Shown piece by piece: positions 20,350 to 29,461 of a DNA stretch of 64,000 nucleotides (position 1 is its first letter; the number at the start of each line of letters is the position of its first letter). The notes under the pieces were generated by a model. The model worked only from the letters and a program-made list of their open reading frames with translations. It did no database searches and was not told the origin of the DNA. The position numbers and the translations under genes are program-made. The stretch comes from Novosphingobium clariflavum. Lineage in GTDB: Bacteria; Pseudomonadota; Alphaproteobacteria; Sphingomonadales; Sphingomonadaceae. The stretch is from the NCBI RefSeq assembly GCF_026420865.1, contig NZ_JAPCWC010000002.1, positions 186,001 through 250,000 of the forward strand. The letters are read 5' to 3'.

Positions 20350-20631
20350 ATGGAAGCCATGAACGGACCACTCGAACAGGAAATGCGGCAACTGCTGGTC
20401 GCCGCCTTCGCCCCCACCCAGCTTGACGTGATCAACGATTCCGCGACCCATCGCGGCCATTCGGGCGATGACGGCAGCGGCGAATCGCACTTCACGATTG
20501 CGATCGAAAGCCCCGCCTTTGCCGGCGTCTCGCGTCTCCAGCGCCAGCGCCTCGTCAACGCCGCGCTCGGCGACATTCCCGGCAACCGCGTCCACGCCCT
20601 CGCCATCAAGGCCCGCGCGCCGGGCGAGTAA
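20350..20631 (+). CDS. bolA: BolA-family protein
   Basis: A 93-residue BolA protein. The central [16 protein letters not shown] segment carries the conserved histidine, and the [14 protein letters not shown] helix plus HALAIKA strand complete the fold. BolA proteins pair with monothiol glutaredoxins in Fe-S trafficking. An ATG at 20359 is an alternative start. It is followed by a hairpin at 20638-20674. Confidence 0.93.
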   Translation: MEAMNGPLEQEMRQLLVAAFAPTQLDVINDSATHRGHSGDDGSGESHFTIAIESPAFAGVSRLQRQRLVNAALGDIPGNRVHALAIKARAPGE

Positions 20632-20637
20632 GCATTC

Positions 20638-20674
20638 GGTTTGGAAAATCCGCCGCAAGCGGATTTTCCAAACC
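20638..20674. repeat. perfect 16-bp stem hairpin after bolA
   Basis: GGTTTGGAAAATCCGC, a 5-nt loop CGCAA, then the exact complement. There is no T-run on either side. The outer GTTTG/CAAAC and the AAAT-rich inner stem match the end hairpins of the nested palindromic elements at 34630-34787 and 37521-37717, suggesting a minimal copy of the same family. It may also stop bolA transcription. Confidence 0.8.
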
Positions 20675-20735
20675 AACTCGCACCGGTTTTATCGCCGGTT
20701 GCCCTTTTCGCGCTCCCAGCCTACATGCGCGCACC

Positions 20736-21392
20736 ATGCCGACACCCTTGATCTTTGCCGTGCCTAAGGGCCGAATCCTCGACGAAGCGCTGCCGCTGAT
20801 GGCGCACGCCGGCGTGGTGCCCGAGGCCGAGTTCCACGACAAGAAGTCGCGCGCGCTCTCTTTTGCGTGCGAGAACAGCGACATGCGCCTGATCCGCGTG
20901 CGCGCGTTCGACGTCGCGACGTTCGTGGCGCATGGTGCGGCGCAAGTCGGCATCGTCGGTTCCGACGTGGTGGAAGAGTTCGCCTACCCCGACCTCTACG
21001 CCCCGGTTGACCTCGACATCGGCCACTGCCGCCTCTCGGTCGCCGAGCGGGAAGGCGAACAGGGCGGCGCCCTGCCCTCGCACTTGCGGGTTGCCAGCAA
21101 GTATCCGAACCTCACCCGCAAGCACTACGAGAAACTCGGCGTCCAGGCCGAAGTGGTGAAGCTGAACGGCGCGATGGAACTGGCGCCTTCGCTCGGCCTG
21201 TCGAGCCGCATCGTCGATCTCGTCTCCACGGGGCGCACCCTCAAGGAGAACGGCCTCGTCGAGACGAGCCGCATCCTCGACATTTCCGCGCGCCTGATCG
21301 TCAACCGCGCGGCCCTGAAGACCGACGAGCGTGTCGCCGCGCTGGTAGATGCCTTCCGGGCGCTGGTCGCCAAGCACAAGGCCGCCGCCTGA
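20736..21392 (+). CDS. hisG: ATP phosphoribosyltransferase, short form
   Basis: First step of histidine biosynthesis. At 218 residues it is the short HisG form, which requires HisZ as regulatory subunit; hisZ is not in the window. It begins [15 protein letters not shown] and contains the PRPP-binding region [16 protein letters not shown]. Its stop overlaps the hisD start as TGATG. Confidence 0.96.
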   Translation: MPTPLIFAVPKGRILDEALPLMAHAGVVPEAEFHDKKSRALSFACENSDMRLIRVRAFDVATFVAHGAAQVGIVGSDVVEEFAYPDLYAPVDLDIGHCRLSVAEREGEQGGALPSHLRVASKYPNLTRKHYEKLGVQAEVVKLNGAMELAPSLGLSSRIVDLVSTGRTLKENGLVETSRILDISARLIVNRAALKTDERVAALVDAFRALVAKHKAAA

Positions 21393-22681
21393 TGCAGCGT
21401 CTTTTCACCAGCGATGCCGGGTTCGCCGAGGCCTTCCGGCGCGTCGTTGCCGACCGCCGCGAGAGCGCGACCGATGTTGCCCGTGACGTCGCCGATATCC
21501 TCGCCGCCGTGCGGGAACGCGGTGACGCGGCGCTGGCCGATTACACCGCGCGGTTCGACGGCCACGATCTCGATCAGACCGGCTGGCGCATCGACGCCGA
21601 AACCTGCCGCGCCGCGTTCGAGGCCCTCAAGCCCGAACTGCGCGAGGCGCTCGAACTCGCCGCGACGCGTATCCGCGCCTATCACGCCGCCCAGCTTCCC
21701 GAGAACCGCGACTATACCGATGCCGCCGGTGTACGCCTTGGTGCGGTGTGGCGCGCGGTCGATGCCGCCGGGCTCTACGTGCCGGGCGGCCGCGCCGCCT
21801 ATCCCTCCTCGATGCTGATGAACGCGATCCCCGCCAAGGTCGCGGGCGTCGAGCGTCTTGTCGTCGTCACGCCGACCCCCGGGGGCGAAGTCAATGCGCT
21901 TGTCCTGGCCGCCGCGCATCTTGCCGGGGTCGACGAAGTCTGGCGCGTGGGCGGTGCCCATGCCGTCGGCGCGCTTGCCTACGGCACCGAGCGGATCGCG
22001 CCCGTCGACGTCATCACCGGCCCTGGCAATGCCTGGGTGGCCGAGGCCAAGCGCCAGCTCTACGGCGTCGTCGGCATCGACATGGTGGCGGGGCCCAGCG
22101 AAATCCTCGTCATCGCGGACGCCAAGAACGAACCGCGCCGCATCGCCGCCGACCTCCTGAGCCAGGCCGAGCACGATCCGACCTCGCAGTCGATCCTCAT
22201 CACCGACGATGCCGCCTATGCCGACGCCGTGGCCGAGGCGGTGGAGATCGAACTCTCCGCCCTCGCCACCGAGGCGACCGCGCGCCAGTCGTGGAACGAC
22301 TACGGCGTGATCGTCGTCGTCGGCAGCTTCGACGAGGCGCCGGCGCTGGCCGATGCCCTCGCCGCCGAACATGTCGAGATCGCCACCGACGATCCCGAAA
22401 CACTGTTCCGCCAGATCCGCCACGCCGGATCGGTGTTCCTGGGCCGCATGACCCCCGAAGCGGTGGGCGATTACGTCGCCGGCCCCAACCACGTGCTGCC
22501 CACCGGGCGCCGCGCGCGGTTCGCCTCGGGCCTGTCGGTCCTCGATTTCATGAAGCGCACCAGCTTCATCCAGCTCGATTCTGCGGCGCTTGAGGCCATC
22601 GGCCCCGCCGCCGTTGCCCTTGCCGATGCCGAAGGGCTTCCCGCGCACGCGCGCTCCATTTCCGTGAGACTTTCCCAATGA
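21392..22681 (+). CDS. hisD: histidinol dehydrogenase
   Basis: Zn-dependent, NAD-linked oxidation of L-histidinol to histidine; 429 residues, normal length. Conserved segments include the nucleotide/glycine-rich YVPGGRAAYPSSMLMNAIPA, the signature around IDMVAGPSEILVIAD, the zinc/catalytic AEHDPTSQS region with its His, and GPNHVLPTGRRARFASGLSV. Coupled to hisG (TGATG) and to nusB (ATGA). Confidence 0.97.
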   Translation: MQRLFTSDAGFAEAFRRVVADRRESATDVARDVADILAAVRERGDAALADYTARFDGHDLDQTGWRIDAETCRAAFEALKPELREALELAATRIRAYHAAQLPENRDYTDAAGVRLGAVWRAVDAAGLYVPGGRAAYPSSMLMNAIPAKVAGVERLVVVTPTPGGEVNALVLAAAHLAGVDEVWRVGGAHAVGALAYGTERIAPVDVITGPGNAWVAEAKRQLYGVVGIDMVAGPSEILVIADAKNEPRRIAADLLSQAEHDPTSQSILITDDAAYADAVAEAVEIELSALATEATARQSWNDYGVIVVVGSFDEAPALADALAAEHVEIATDDPETLFRQIRHAGSVFLGRMTPEAVGDYVAGPNHVLPTGRRARFASGLSVLDFMKRTSFIQLDSAALEAIGPAAVALADAEGLPAHARSISVRLSQ

Positions 22682-23133
22682 GCAATTCCCAGCCCAATTC
22701 CAAGCAGGCCCGCTCGGCCGCCCGCCTTGCCGCCGTCCAGGCCCTCTACCAGTTCGAGATGGAAGGCACCGCGCAGGCCATCCTGCTCGACGAATTCCAC
22801 CGCCACCGGCTTGGCGCGGAAATCGACGAGGATCAGTACGCCAAGGCCGAAGTCGCCTTCTTCGACGACGTGGTGAAGGGCGTGATCGCCCGCCGCGACG
22901 AGATCGACGAACTGCTCTCCGGCAAGCTGGCCGAAGGCTGGTCGCTCGCCCGTCTCGACAAGACCATGCTGCAGATCCTGCGCGCCGGCGCCTACGAGCT
23001 TCTGGCCCGCCCCGACGTGCCGACCGGCGCGGCAATCGGCGAATATCTCGACGTTGCCCACGCCTTCTTCGATGCGCGCGAGGCGAAGTTCGTCAACGGC
23101 GTGCTCGATGCCGTCGCCAAGGCCGTCCGCTGA
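22678..23133 (+). CDS. nusB: transcription antitermination factor NusB
   Basis: RNA-binding factor that joins NusE (S10) on boxA of rRNA leaders. The 151 residues include SARLAAVQALYQFEMEG and, near the C-terminus, VNGVLDAVAKAVR, both family signatures. The start overlaps the hisD stop by ATGA. A hairpin follows before thiL. Confidence 0.96.
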   Translation: MSNSQPNSKQARSAARLAAVQALYQFEMEGTAQAILLDEFHRHRLGAEIDEDQYAKAEVAFFDDVVKGVIARRDEIDELLSGKLAEGWSLARLDKTMLQILRAGAYELLARPDVPTGAAIGEYLDVAHAFFDAREAKFVNGVLDAVAKAVR

Positions 23134-23170
23134 GCTTTTTGCGCAGCATCGGCGCCCACTCCCGATCTCG

Positions 23171-23196
23171 ACAATGGGCCCTGCCGGGCCCATTGT
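23171..23196 (+). terminator. hairpin between nusB and thiL
   Basis: ACAATGGGCC-CTGCCG-GGCCCATTGT, a 10-bp perfect stem, is followed by CATTT rather than a clean T-run. It probably causes partial termination after nusB, with the thiL ATG only 7 nt after the stem. Confidence 0.5.
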
Positions 23197-23203
23197 CATT
23201 TCC

Positions 23204-24163
23204 ATGACCCGCGAATTCGCCTTCATCGAAGCCCTGCGCGCGATTGCCGTCAGCCCGGCCGCGCGCGGCCTTGCCGACGATGCCGCCGTACTCGAGATCG
23301 GCGGCGAAAAGCTGGTCCTGACGATGGACACGCTGGTCGAGGGCATCCACTTCCTGCCCGACGATCCGCCCGAAAGCATCGCCTGGAAGCTGGTGGCAGT
23401 GAATGCCTCCGACCTTGCCGCCAAGGGCGCCGAGCCGCTCGGCTGCCTCAAGTCCCATGCGCTGGGCGAAGACGAGTGGGACCGCGCCTTCCTTGGCGGG
23501 ATGGAGCAAGCCTGCCGCCATTTCGGCCTGCCCTTGCTCGGCGGCGACACCGTGCGCATGCCGCGCGGCTCGGCGCGCAGCTTCTCGCTCACCGCCATCG
23601 GCCGGGGGCTCGAGGACGTGCCCGTGCCCACCCGCAGCGGCGCGCAGGCGGGCGACGTGGTGTGGTGCAGCGGCACGCTGGGCGATTCCGGTCTTGGGCT
23701 CGCCCTGCTGTCCGACCAGGTCAGGGACGTCAGCCCCGACCATGCCAGGCTGATCGACCGCTATCGCCGTCCGATGCCCGAACCGGCGCTGGGCGCCGCG
23801 CTGGCCCCGCTGACCAGCGCGATGATGGACGTATCGGACGGCCTGCTGATCGACGCCCGCCGCATGGCCGAGGCCAGCGGCGTCGCCATCCATTTCGACG
23901 CATCCGAAGTGCCGCTTTCAGACGCCTATCGGGCTGTGGCGGGGGAAGACGTCGAACAACGCATCGCCGCAATGACGGCAGGCGACGACTACGTCCTGCT
24001 GTTCACCGCCCCCACCGTACACAGCGCCTACTTGCGCGCGGCCGCCAAGGGGCTCGATACGCAGATCCACGCCATCGGCACGGTTTCCGAGGGCAGCGGC
24101 ATCGTTCTGGAATGGAAAGGCGCGCCGATTTCGCTGCCGGACCGGCTCGGCTATCAGCATTAG
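23204..24163 (+). CDS. thiL: thiamine-monophosphate kinase
   Basis: Makes thiamine diphosphate from thiamine monophosphate and ATP; 319 residues. The PurM-like fold is shown by the N-terminal DDAAVL Mg/ATP motif, MDTLVEGIHF, the NASDLAAKGAEP segment, the LLGGDTVR strand and the C-terminal MDVSDGLLIDARRMAEAS. This ATG was chosen because it starts the canonical MTREFAFIEAL and lies directly after the hairpin that ends nusB. Confidence 0.96.
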   Translation: MTREFAFIEALRAIAVSPAARGLADDAAVLEIGGEKLVLTMDTLVEGIHFLPDDPPESIAWKLVAVNASDLAAKGAEPLGCLKSHALGEDEWDRAFLGGMEQACRHFGLPLLGGDTVRMPRGSARSFSLTAIGRGLEDVPVPTRSGAQAGDVVWCSGTLGDSGLGLALLSDQVRDVSPDHARLIDRYRRPMPEPALGAALAPLTSAMMDVSDGLLIDARRMAEASGVAIHFDASEVPLSDAYRAVAGEDVEQRIAAMTAGDDYVLLFTAPTVHSAYLRAAAKGLDTQIHAIGTVSEGSGIVLEWKGAPISLPDRLGYQH

Positions 24164-24294
24164 GCGTCCCTGCGGATTTGCGCGGCGGCGATTACGATGA
24201 CGGTTATCCGGGATTTGCACAAGTAAGCTGCCGTTTCGGTCACGCCAACAAAGCAGTCATTGCCGAAGCGCAAGGCGATGGGCATATCGGATCG

Positions 24295-24376
24295 GTCCGC
24301 GTGACGGAATTGGTAGACGTATCGTCACAACGGTCCTCGTGAAACCGAGGTGTAGGTTCGAGCCCTGCCGCTGACC
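24295..24376 (+). pseudogene. tRNA-Leu-like relic lacking an anticodon loop
   Basis: It folds as a class II tRNA: acceptor GTCCGCG/CGCTGAC with one mismatch; D-arm ACG/CGT around GAATTGGTAGA, which is the tRNA-Leu D-loop consensus; variable arm CCTCG-TGAAAC-CGAGG; and T-arm GTAGG-TTCGAGC-CCTGC. The anticodon position holds only ATCGT-CACA-ACGGT, a 5-bp stem with a 4-nt loop, so no anticodon can be read. No CCA is encoded. Probably a decayed tRNA or the remnant of an attachment site. Confidence 0.6.
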
Positions 24377-24484
24377 ATAAGTCCGGAGATACCTCGTAGC
24401 CGCCTGGCGGTACTCGCCAACTTTGCAGACGTTGTGCCGACTGATAATGCTTCGGGCTGCCTTGATGTTTTCGGGTTGGAGCGA

Positions 24485-24685
24485 ATGACGAAGACAACTT
24501 ATGTACTGTTAGTCGTAGGAATTTGGGTCTCGTACGTTGCTTGCCTCTATCTTGCGTTTCTGGTTTGTGATCGCTGCAGCCTTCCCGCCGCTGTTCGTTA
24601 TCTCTTCGCGATCCTACTGACGCTGGGGTGGCTCGCCATTAAGAACAGATTGAACGACATTCGCAGCGGCTCGCAAAGTTTATGA
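24485..24685 (+). CDS. small two-TM membrane protein, unknown
   Basis: A possible 66-residue protein, MTKTTYVLLVVGIW onward, with two hydrophobic helices (about residues 5-25 and 34-54) and a polar C-terminus with Lys/Arg/Asn. GGAG is 3 nt before the ATG. Base composition is lower in GC than all neighbours, suggesting horizontal origin. I recognise no family; it could be a non-coding open stretch. Confidence 0.45.
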   Translation: MTKTTYVLLVVGIWVSYVACLYLAFLVCDRCSLPAAVRYLFAILLTLGWLAIKNRLNDIRSGSQSL

Positions 24686-24810
24686 CAGCTCTCGCCATTA
24701 TGATGTCTGCTTCCCCCGACATTGCAGTCGTAGCGTGCCGCTGGCAACCGACCCGATAGCCGCCGGTTGTTCATGGGGGCCGAAAAGACATCTTCCCACC
24801 CAAATCAGAC

Positions 24811-25035
24811 CTCCCCACCCGCTCAGGCTGAGCCTGTCGAAGCCCCCGAGGCGGGGCGCTGGGCTTCCCATGCTTCCGACAAGCTCAGCATGAGCGGGGT
24901 GGGTGGAGCAATGGCCACACTCCCCGACCAAGCTGACCTCTCCAACCCGCTCAGGCTGAGCCTGTCGAAGCCCCCAAGCCGGGGCGCAAGGTCCCCATCC
25001 TTCGACAAGCTCAGGATGAGCGGAGTGGGCGGGGC
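24811..25035. repeat. two tandem copies of a long imperfect palindrome
   Basis: Each copy (24811-24908 and about 24938-25035) has a left arm containing GCTCAGGCTGAGCCTGTCGA and a right arm containing CGACAAGCTCAG followed by ATGAGCGG, flanked by CCACCC/GGGTGG-type sequence, with a GGCGGGGCGC-like or GCCGGGGCGC loop region. The CTTCGACAAGCTCAG core is a known interspersed motif in sphingomonad and other proteobacterial genomes (general knowledge). Copies differ at several positions, so this is not a recent exact duplication. Confidence 0.8.
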
Positions 25036-25265
25036 GACGTCCGCTTTCCCCGACATTCCGCTCATAAACATCGAGGCCTGAAACGCCGAAAAGTGGACGC
25101 TCGCTCAGCACCTCGCTTGCCGCCTCCGAAAAAGTCTCTCACCGACAAAATCGACTTCGGATGAAGGCGCTTGCCAGTAATCCTCCTTGTCTATAGCCCT
25201 TTACGTCCAGAACGGGAAAAACCGTCGAAAATAGCGAATGTTCGCGTGGGAAAAGGGGGCGTTTT

Positions 25266-27359
25266 GTGAATCCAGTCACGATCGCAATTATCCTGGGGCT
25301 TCTGGCCATTCTCTATGGCTTCATTACCAGCAGACAAGTTCTCGGCGCTCCGGCCGGGTCCGACAAGATGCAGGAGATCGCCGCCGCCATTCAGGAAGGC
25401 GCGCAGGCTTATCTGAAGCGGCAATATTCGACCATCGCCATCGTCGGCGTCGTCGTCGCCATCATCATTTCGCTGACGCTGGGGCACATCTCGGCCATCG
25501 GCTTCGTCATCGGCGCGATCCTTTCGGGCGTGGCCGGGTTCATCGGCATGAACATCTCGGTCCGCTCGAACGTGCGCACTGCCGCCGCCGCCCAGACCGG
25601 GCTGCAAGCGGGCCTGACGCTGGCCTTCCGCGCGGGCGCCATCACCGGAATGCTCGTCGCCGGCCTCGCGCTGCTCGCGATCGCGGTGTTCTACTGGTAT
25701 CTGACCGGCCCCAGCGGCCACACCGTCGGCGGTGAGGATCGCACCGTGGTGCAGGCGCTGACCGCCCTCGCCTTCGGCGCCTCGCTCATCTCGATCTTCG
25801 CGCGCCTTGGCGGCGGCATCTTCACCAAGGCCGCCGATGTGGGCGCCGACCTTGTCGGCAAAGTGGAAGCCGGCATTCCCGAGGACGATCCGCGTAACCC
25901 CGCCGTCATCGCCGACAACGTGGGCGACAATGTGGGCGACTGCGCCGGCATGGCTGCCGACCTGTTCGAGACTTACGTCGTCACCGTGGGCGCCACGATG
26001 ATCCTGACCGCGCTGCTGATGAAGGGCATCGCCAATTTCGAAGGCCTGATGGCGCTGCCGCTGCTGATCGGCGGCGTGTGCATCGTCACCTCGATCATCG
26101 GCACCTACTTCGTGCGGCTGGGCGGATCGCAGAACATCATGGGGGCCATGTACAAGGGCTTCCTGGTCACCGCGGTCCTGTCGATCCCGGCGATCTGGTG
26201 GGCGATCGATTACGCGCTGGGCGATATCGGCGCCGAGATCGGCACCACCGGGTTCTCCGGCAAGTCGCTGTTCCACTGCGCGCTGGTCGGCCTCATCATC
26301 ACCGGGCTGATCATCTGGATCACCGAATACTACACCGGCACCGGCTATCGCCCGGTGCGCTCGATCGCCAAGGCATCGGAGACCGGGCACGGCACCAATG
26401 TCATCCAGGGCCTCGCCATCAGCCTCGAGGCGACCGCGCTGCCCACCGTGGTGATCGTGGCCGGCATCATCATCGCCTATCAGATGGCCGGCCTGCTCGG
26501 CATCGCCTATGCGGCGACGTCCATGCTGGCACTGGCGGGCATGGTGGTGGCGCTGGACGCCTACGGCCCCGTCACCGACAATGCCGGCGGCATTGCCGAA
26601 ATGGCCGGGCTCGACGACAGCGTGCGCGAGAAGACCGACGCGCTGGACGCCGTGGGCAACACCACCAAGGCCGTGACCAAAGGCTATGCCATTGGCTCGG
26701 CGGGGCTCGCCGCGCTGGTGCTGTTCGCGGCCTACACCACGGACCTGCGCGAGTTCTTCCCCGATCTCGACGTCGATTTCAGCCTTGAGAACCCCTACGT
26801 CATCGTCGGGCTGCTGCTCGGCGCGCTCCTGCCTTACCTATTCGGGGCCATGGGCATGACGGCGGTGGGCCGCGCGGCGGGCGACGTGGTCAAGGACGTG
26901 CGCGAGCAGTTCAAGGCCAATCCCGGCATCATGACGTACGAGTCCAAGCCGGATTACGCCCGCACCGTGGACCTGGTGACCAAGGCGGCGATCAAGGAGA
27001 TGATCGTGCCCTCGCTGCTGCCGGTGCTGACGCCGATCGCGGTCTATTTCGCGATCTCGTTCGTGGCAGGGGTGGAGAACGGCTTTGCCGCCCTCGGTGC
27101 ACTGCTGCTGGGGGTGATTGTCGGCGGGTTGTTCGTGGCGCTTTCGATGACATCGGGCGGCGGCGCCTGGGACAATGCCAAGAAGTTCATCGAAGACGGC
27201 CATCACGGCGGCAAGGGTTCCGAGGCCCACAAGGCCGCGGTCACCGGCGATACCGTGGGCGATCCGTACAAGGACACCGCCGGCCCGGCCGTTAACCCGA
27301 TGATCAAGATCACCAACATCGTCGCGCTGCTGCTACTGGCTGCACTGGCGGCGGGTTGA
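25266..27359 (+). CDS. hppA: membrane H+-translocating pyrophosphatase, K+-independent
   Basis: Inner-membrane proton pump driven by pyrophosphate hydrolysis; 697 residues with about 16 hydrophobic helices. Catalytic motifs: DNVGDNVGD after [23 protein letters not shown], and [18 protein letters not shown]. The segment [10 protein letters not shown] places Lys at position 468 and Thr at 471, the residues that mark K+-independent H+-PPases (K+-dependent ones have Ala there). GTG start with AAAAGGGGG upstream. Followed by a strong terminator; monocistronic. Confidence 0.97.
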   Translation: MNPVTIAIILGLLAILYGFITSRQVLGAPAGSDKMQEIAAAIQEGAQAYLKRQYSTIAIVGVVVAIIISLTLGHISAIGFVIGAILSGVAGFIGMNISVRSNVRTAAAAQTGLQAGLTLAFRAGAITGMLVAGLALLAIAVFYWYLTGPSGHTVGGEDRTVVQALTALAFGASLISIFARLGGGIFTKAADVGADLVGKVEAGIPEDDPRNPAVIADNVGDNVGDCAGMAADLFETYVVTVGATMILTALLMKGIANFEGLMALPLLIGGVCIVTSIIGTYFVRLGGSQNIMGAMYKGFLVTAVLSIPAIWWAIDYALGDIGAEIGTTGFSGKSLFHCALVGLIITGLIIWITEYYTGTGYRPVRSIAKASETGHGTNVIQGLAISLEATALPTVVIVAGIIIAYQMAGLLGIAYAATSMLALAGMVVALDAYGPVTDNAGGIAEMAGLDDSVREKTDALDAVGNTTKAVTKGYAIGSAGLAALVLFAAYTTDLREFFPDLDVDFSLENPYVIVGLLLGALLPYLFGAMGMTAVGRAAGDVVKDVREQFKANPGIMTYESKPDYARTVDLVTKAAIKEMIVPSLLPVLTPIAVYFAISFVAGVENGFAALGALLLGVIVGGLFVALSMTSGGGAWDNAKKFIEDGHHGGKGSEAHKAAVTGDTVGDPYKDTAGPAVNPMIKITNIVALLLLAALAAG

Positions 27360-27377
27360 TCGATCAGTCACATCAAG

Positions 27378-27406
27378 ACCCCGGCGGAGCGATCCGCCGG
27401 GGTTTC
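27378..27406 (+). terminator. intrinsic terminator of hppA
   Basis: ACCCCGGCGGA-GCGA-TCCGCCGGGGT, an 11-bp perfect stem with tetraloop, followed by TTTCTGCTTTT. Confidence 0.9.
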
Positions 27407-27464
27407 TGCTTTTCGGGCCAGCGCGTTAGCGTTTCCTTGAAACCGAGGCGTTAGAAGGTCGCTC

Positions 27465-28616
27465 ATGCTCACGACCTCCCCCCCGCTTCACGAGGACGAG
27501 CCCGGCGTTGTTCCGGATGACGGAGGTGCGATAGCCTGCCTGCCATGGCGAACGATGGACGCGGAGGTCGGCGCGTGGGACGCCCTCGCCCAGCGTGCCA
27601 GCGAGCCCAATCCGTTCTACGAAAGCTGGTATCTGCTGCCGTCCCTGCACCATCTCGGCAGCGCGGAATGCGTGGAGATGCTGCGTTTCGAGCGCCACGG
27701 GCGTCTCGCCGGCCTGCTTCCGATCGTCCGCAGCCGCCGCTATTACCGCTGGCCGGTACCCAACCTCGCCGGCTGGCTTCACGCCAACGCCTTTCTCGGC
27801 ACGCCGCTGATCGAGCGCGGGGCGGAACGGCCTTTCTGGCGCGCCCTGCTCGAATGGGCGGATGGTTCGGCACGCACCGAGATGTTCCTGCACTTGCGCG
27901 CGGTGTCGCTCGACGGCCCGGTTCATCGCGGCCTTACTGCCGCACTGGGCGATCGCACGTCAGCCATCGTCCACCGCGAGGAACGCGCTCTGCTCCGCTC
28001 CCCCCTTTCGCCGGACGCCTATCTGGAAGCCTCGCTATCGGGCAAAAAGCGCAAGGAAATCCGCCGCCAATGGAACCGCCTTGCCGAATGCGGCGAAATT
28101 GCGGTGGAGCGTCTGCGCGGCAGTGACCGTCTCGAAGACTGGACCGGCGAATTCCTCGCCCTCGAAGCAGCGGGCTGGAAAGGCAGCGCGGGTTCGGCGC
28201 TGGCCAGCCAGAACGCAACCCGCGCCATCTTCCGCGAAGCGCTGTCCGGCGCCGCTGCGCGCGGGCGACTGGAACGGCTCGCCCTCAGGCTCGACGGCAA
28301 GCCCATCGCCATGCTGGCGACTTTCCTCACCCTGCCCGGCGCCTTCTCCTTCAAGACCGCGTTCGACGAGGACTTCGCCCGTTTCTCGCCCGGCGTCCTG
28401 CTCCAGCGCGAATACCTCGACATGCTCACCCGCCCCGAGATCGCCTGGACCGACAGCTGCGCGGCCGAGGATCACCCGATGATCGACCACATCTGGCGCG
28501 AGCGCCGCGCGCTTGGCCGCATCTCCATCGCCATCGGCGGGCCGGTGCGCCGCGCCCTCTTCCGCCGGTTCCTGTCTGCCGAACTCGCGCGAAACCCCGC
28601 AGGACACTCTGCATGA
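27465..28616 (+). CDS. GNAT/BioF2-like acyltransferase
   Basis: A 383-residue protein of the CelD/BioF2-like GNAT group. The C-terminal acetyltransferase fold covers about residues 170-350, with SGKKRKEIRRQWNRLAE at the domain entry, LEAAGWKGSAGSAL, and LRLDGKPIAMLATFLTLPGAFSFKTAFDEDF. Members act in exopolysaccharide or lipid-linked acylation, but the substrate here is unknown. The stop overlaps the next JmjC/cupin gene as ATGA, so the two probably act together. Confidence 0.8.
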   Translation: MLTTSPPLHEDEPGVVPDDGGAIACLPWRTMDAEVGAWDALAQRASEPNPFYESWYLLPSLHHLGSAECVEMLRFERHGRLAGLLPIVRSRRYYRWPVPNLAGWLHANAFLGTPLIERGAERPFWRALLEWADGSARTEMFLHLRAVSLDGPVHRGLTAALGDRTSAIVHREERALLRSPLSPDAYLEASLSGKKRKEIRRQWNRLAECGEIAVERLRGSDRLEDWTGEFLALEAAGWKGSAGSALASQNATRAIFREALSGAAARGRLERLALRLDGKPIAMLATFLTLPGAFSFKTAFDEDFARFSPGVLLQREYLDMLTRPEIAWTDSCAAEDHPMIDHIWRERRALGRISIAIGGPVRRALFRRFLSAELARNPAGHSA

Positions 28617-29461
28617 ACGCCCCCGCCCATCCCGTCTTCGGCCCGCCCGCACGCGCGCTGCTGGCCGCGAACTATCCCGAGGTGCCGCACAAGCTGCCGC
28701 ATGCGTTGACCAGCCACCCCTTGCTGGAACTCGAAGCGCTCGCCGCGCTGGCGGAAACCGTGCCCGCCACTTCGGTCGAGTACAACTTCGGCAACCAGCC
28801 CCTCGGCATCGACGGCAAGCCCGCGCCCACCGGCATCCCCATCGGCCGCACCATCCGCGAGATCGAGACGACCAATTCCTGGGCCGTCATCAAGAATATC
28901 GAGCAGCACCCGGACTATGCCCGCCTGCTCGAGGACCTGCTCGCCGAACTGCGCCCGATGATCGAGGAAAAGACCGGCGCCATGATGAAGCTGCAAGGCT
29001 TCCTCTTCATCACCTCGGCCGGCGGCGTCACGCCCTACCACTTCGACCCCGAGCACAACATCCTGCTGCAAGTGCGCGGCCATAAGGTCATGACCCAGTT
29101 TCCCGCCGGAAACGCCCGCTTCGCACCGGACGAAGTGCACGAGACCTACCACACCGGCGGCGGCCGCGAGCTGAAATGGCGGGACGACCTGCTGGAGGGC
29201 GGCCGCGAATTCGCCCTGAGTTCGGGCGAGGCCGTGTTCGTGCCGGTGATGGCGCCGCATTTCGTGAGGAACGGCACCGAACCTTCGGTTTCGCTCTCGA
29301 TCACGTGGCGCTCGGAATGGAGCTTTGCCGAGGCGGACGCGCGGGCGTTCAACGGTGTGCTGCGCAAGTTGGGGCTCAAGCCGAAGGCCCCGGGGCGCTG
29401 GCCGGCGCGCAATCGCGCCAAGGCACTGGCTTGGCGGGTGCTTCGCAAGTTCAAGAAATAA
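28613..29461 (+). CDS. JmjC/cupin-like Fe(II)/2-oxoglutarate oxygenase
   Basis: A 282-residue cupin-fold protein. The facial-triad start H-x-D is visible in TPYHFDPEHNILLQVRGHK, followed by a distal histidine in FVPVMAPHFVRNG, which together suggest Fe(II)/2OG-dependent hydroxylation. The double-stranded beta helix spans about residues 130-235, and the C-terminus is very basic (GRWPARNRAKALAW...KFKK). Coupled by ATGA to the GNAT gene. Often annotated only as 'transcriptional regulator' or cupin; I see no DNA-binding domain. Confidence 0.75.
   Translation: MNAPAHPVFGPPARALLAANYPEVPHKLPHALTSHPLLELEALAALAETVPATSVEYNFGNQPLGIDGKPAPTGIPIGRTIREIETTNSWAVIKNIEQHPDYARLLEDLLAELRPMIEEKTGAMMKLQGFLFITSAGGVTPYHFDPEHNILLQVRGHKVMTQFPAGNARFAPDEVHETYHTGGGRELKWRDDLLEGGREFALSSGEAVFVPVMAPHFVRNGTEPSVSLSITWRSEWSFAEADARAFNGVLRKLGLKPKAPGRWPARNRAKALAWRVLRKFKK

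Larger units (their letters stand above)
24164..25265. other. accessory spacer between thiL and hppA
   Basis: About 1.1 kb without a housekeeping gene. It holds, in order: an unremarkable stretch to 24294; a tRNA-Leu-like relic (24295-24376); a small membrane ORF in visibly AT-richer sequence (24485-24685); two copies of a palindromic repeat (24811-24908 and about 24938-25035); and the hppA leader (25080-25265), where I see no recognisable riboswitch. The composition change and relic tRNA suggest a remnant insertion at a tRNA-like site. Confidence 0.6.

Noticed and set aside
24295..24376. Functional tRNA-Leu gene
   Set aside because: No 7-nt anticodon loop can be formed and no CCA is encoded; kept only as a tRNA-like relic.
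24811..25035. CRISPR array
   Set aside because: There are only two ~98-bp palindromic copies, diverged from each other, with no uniform short repeats, spacers or cas genes.
24164..25265. Riboswitch upstream of hppA
   Set aside because: No conserved riboswitch core recognised in the leader.
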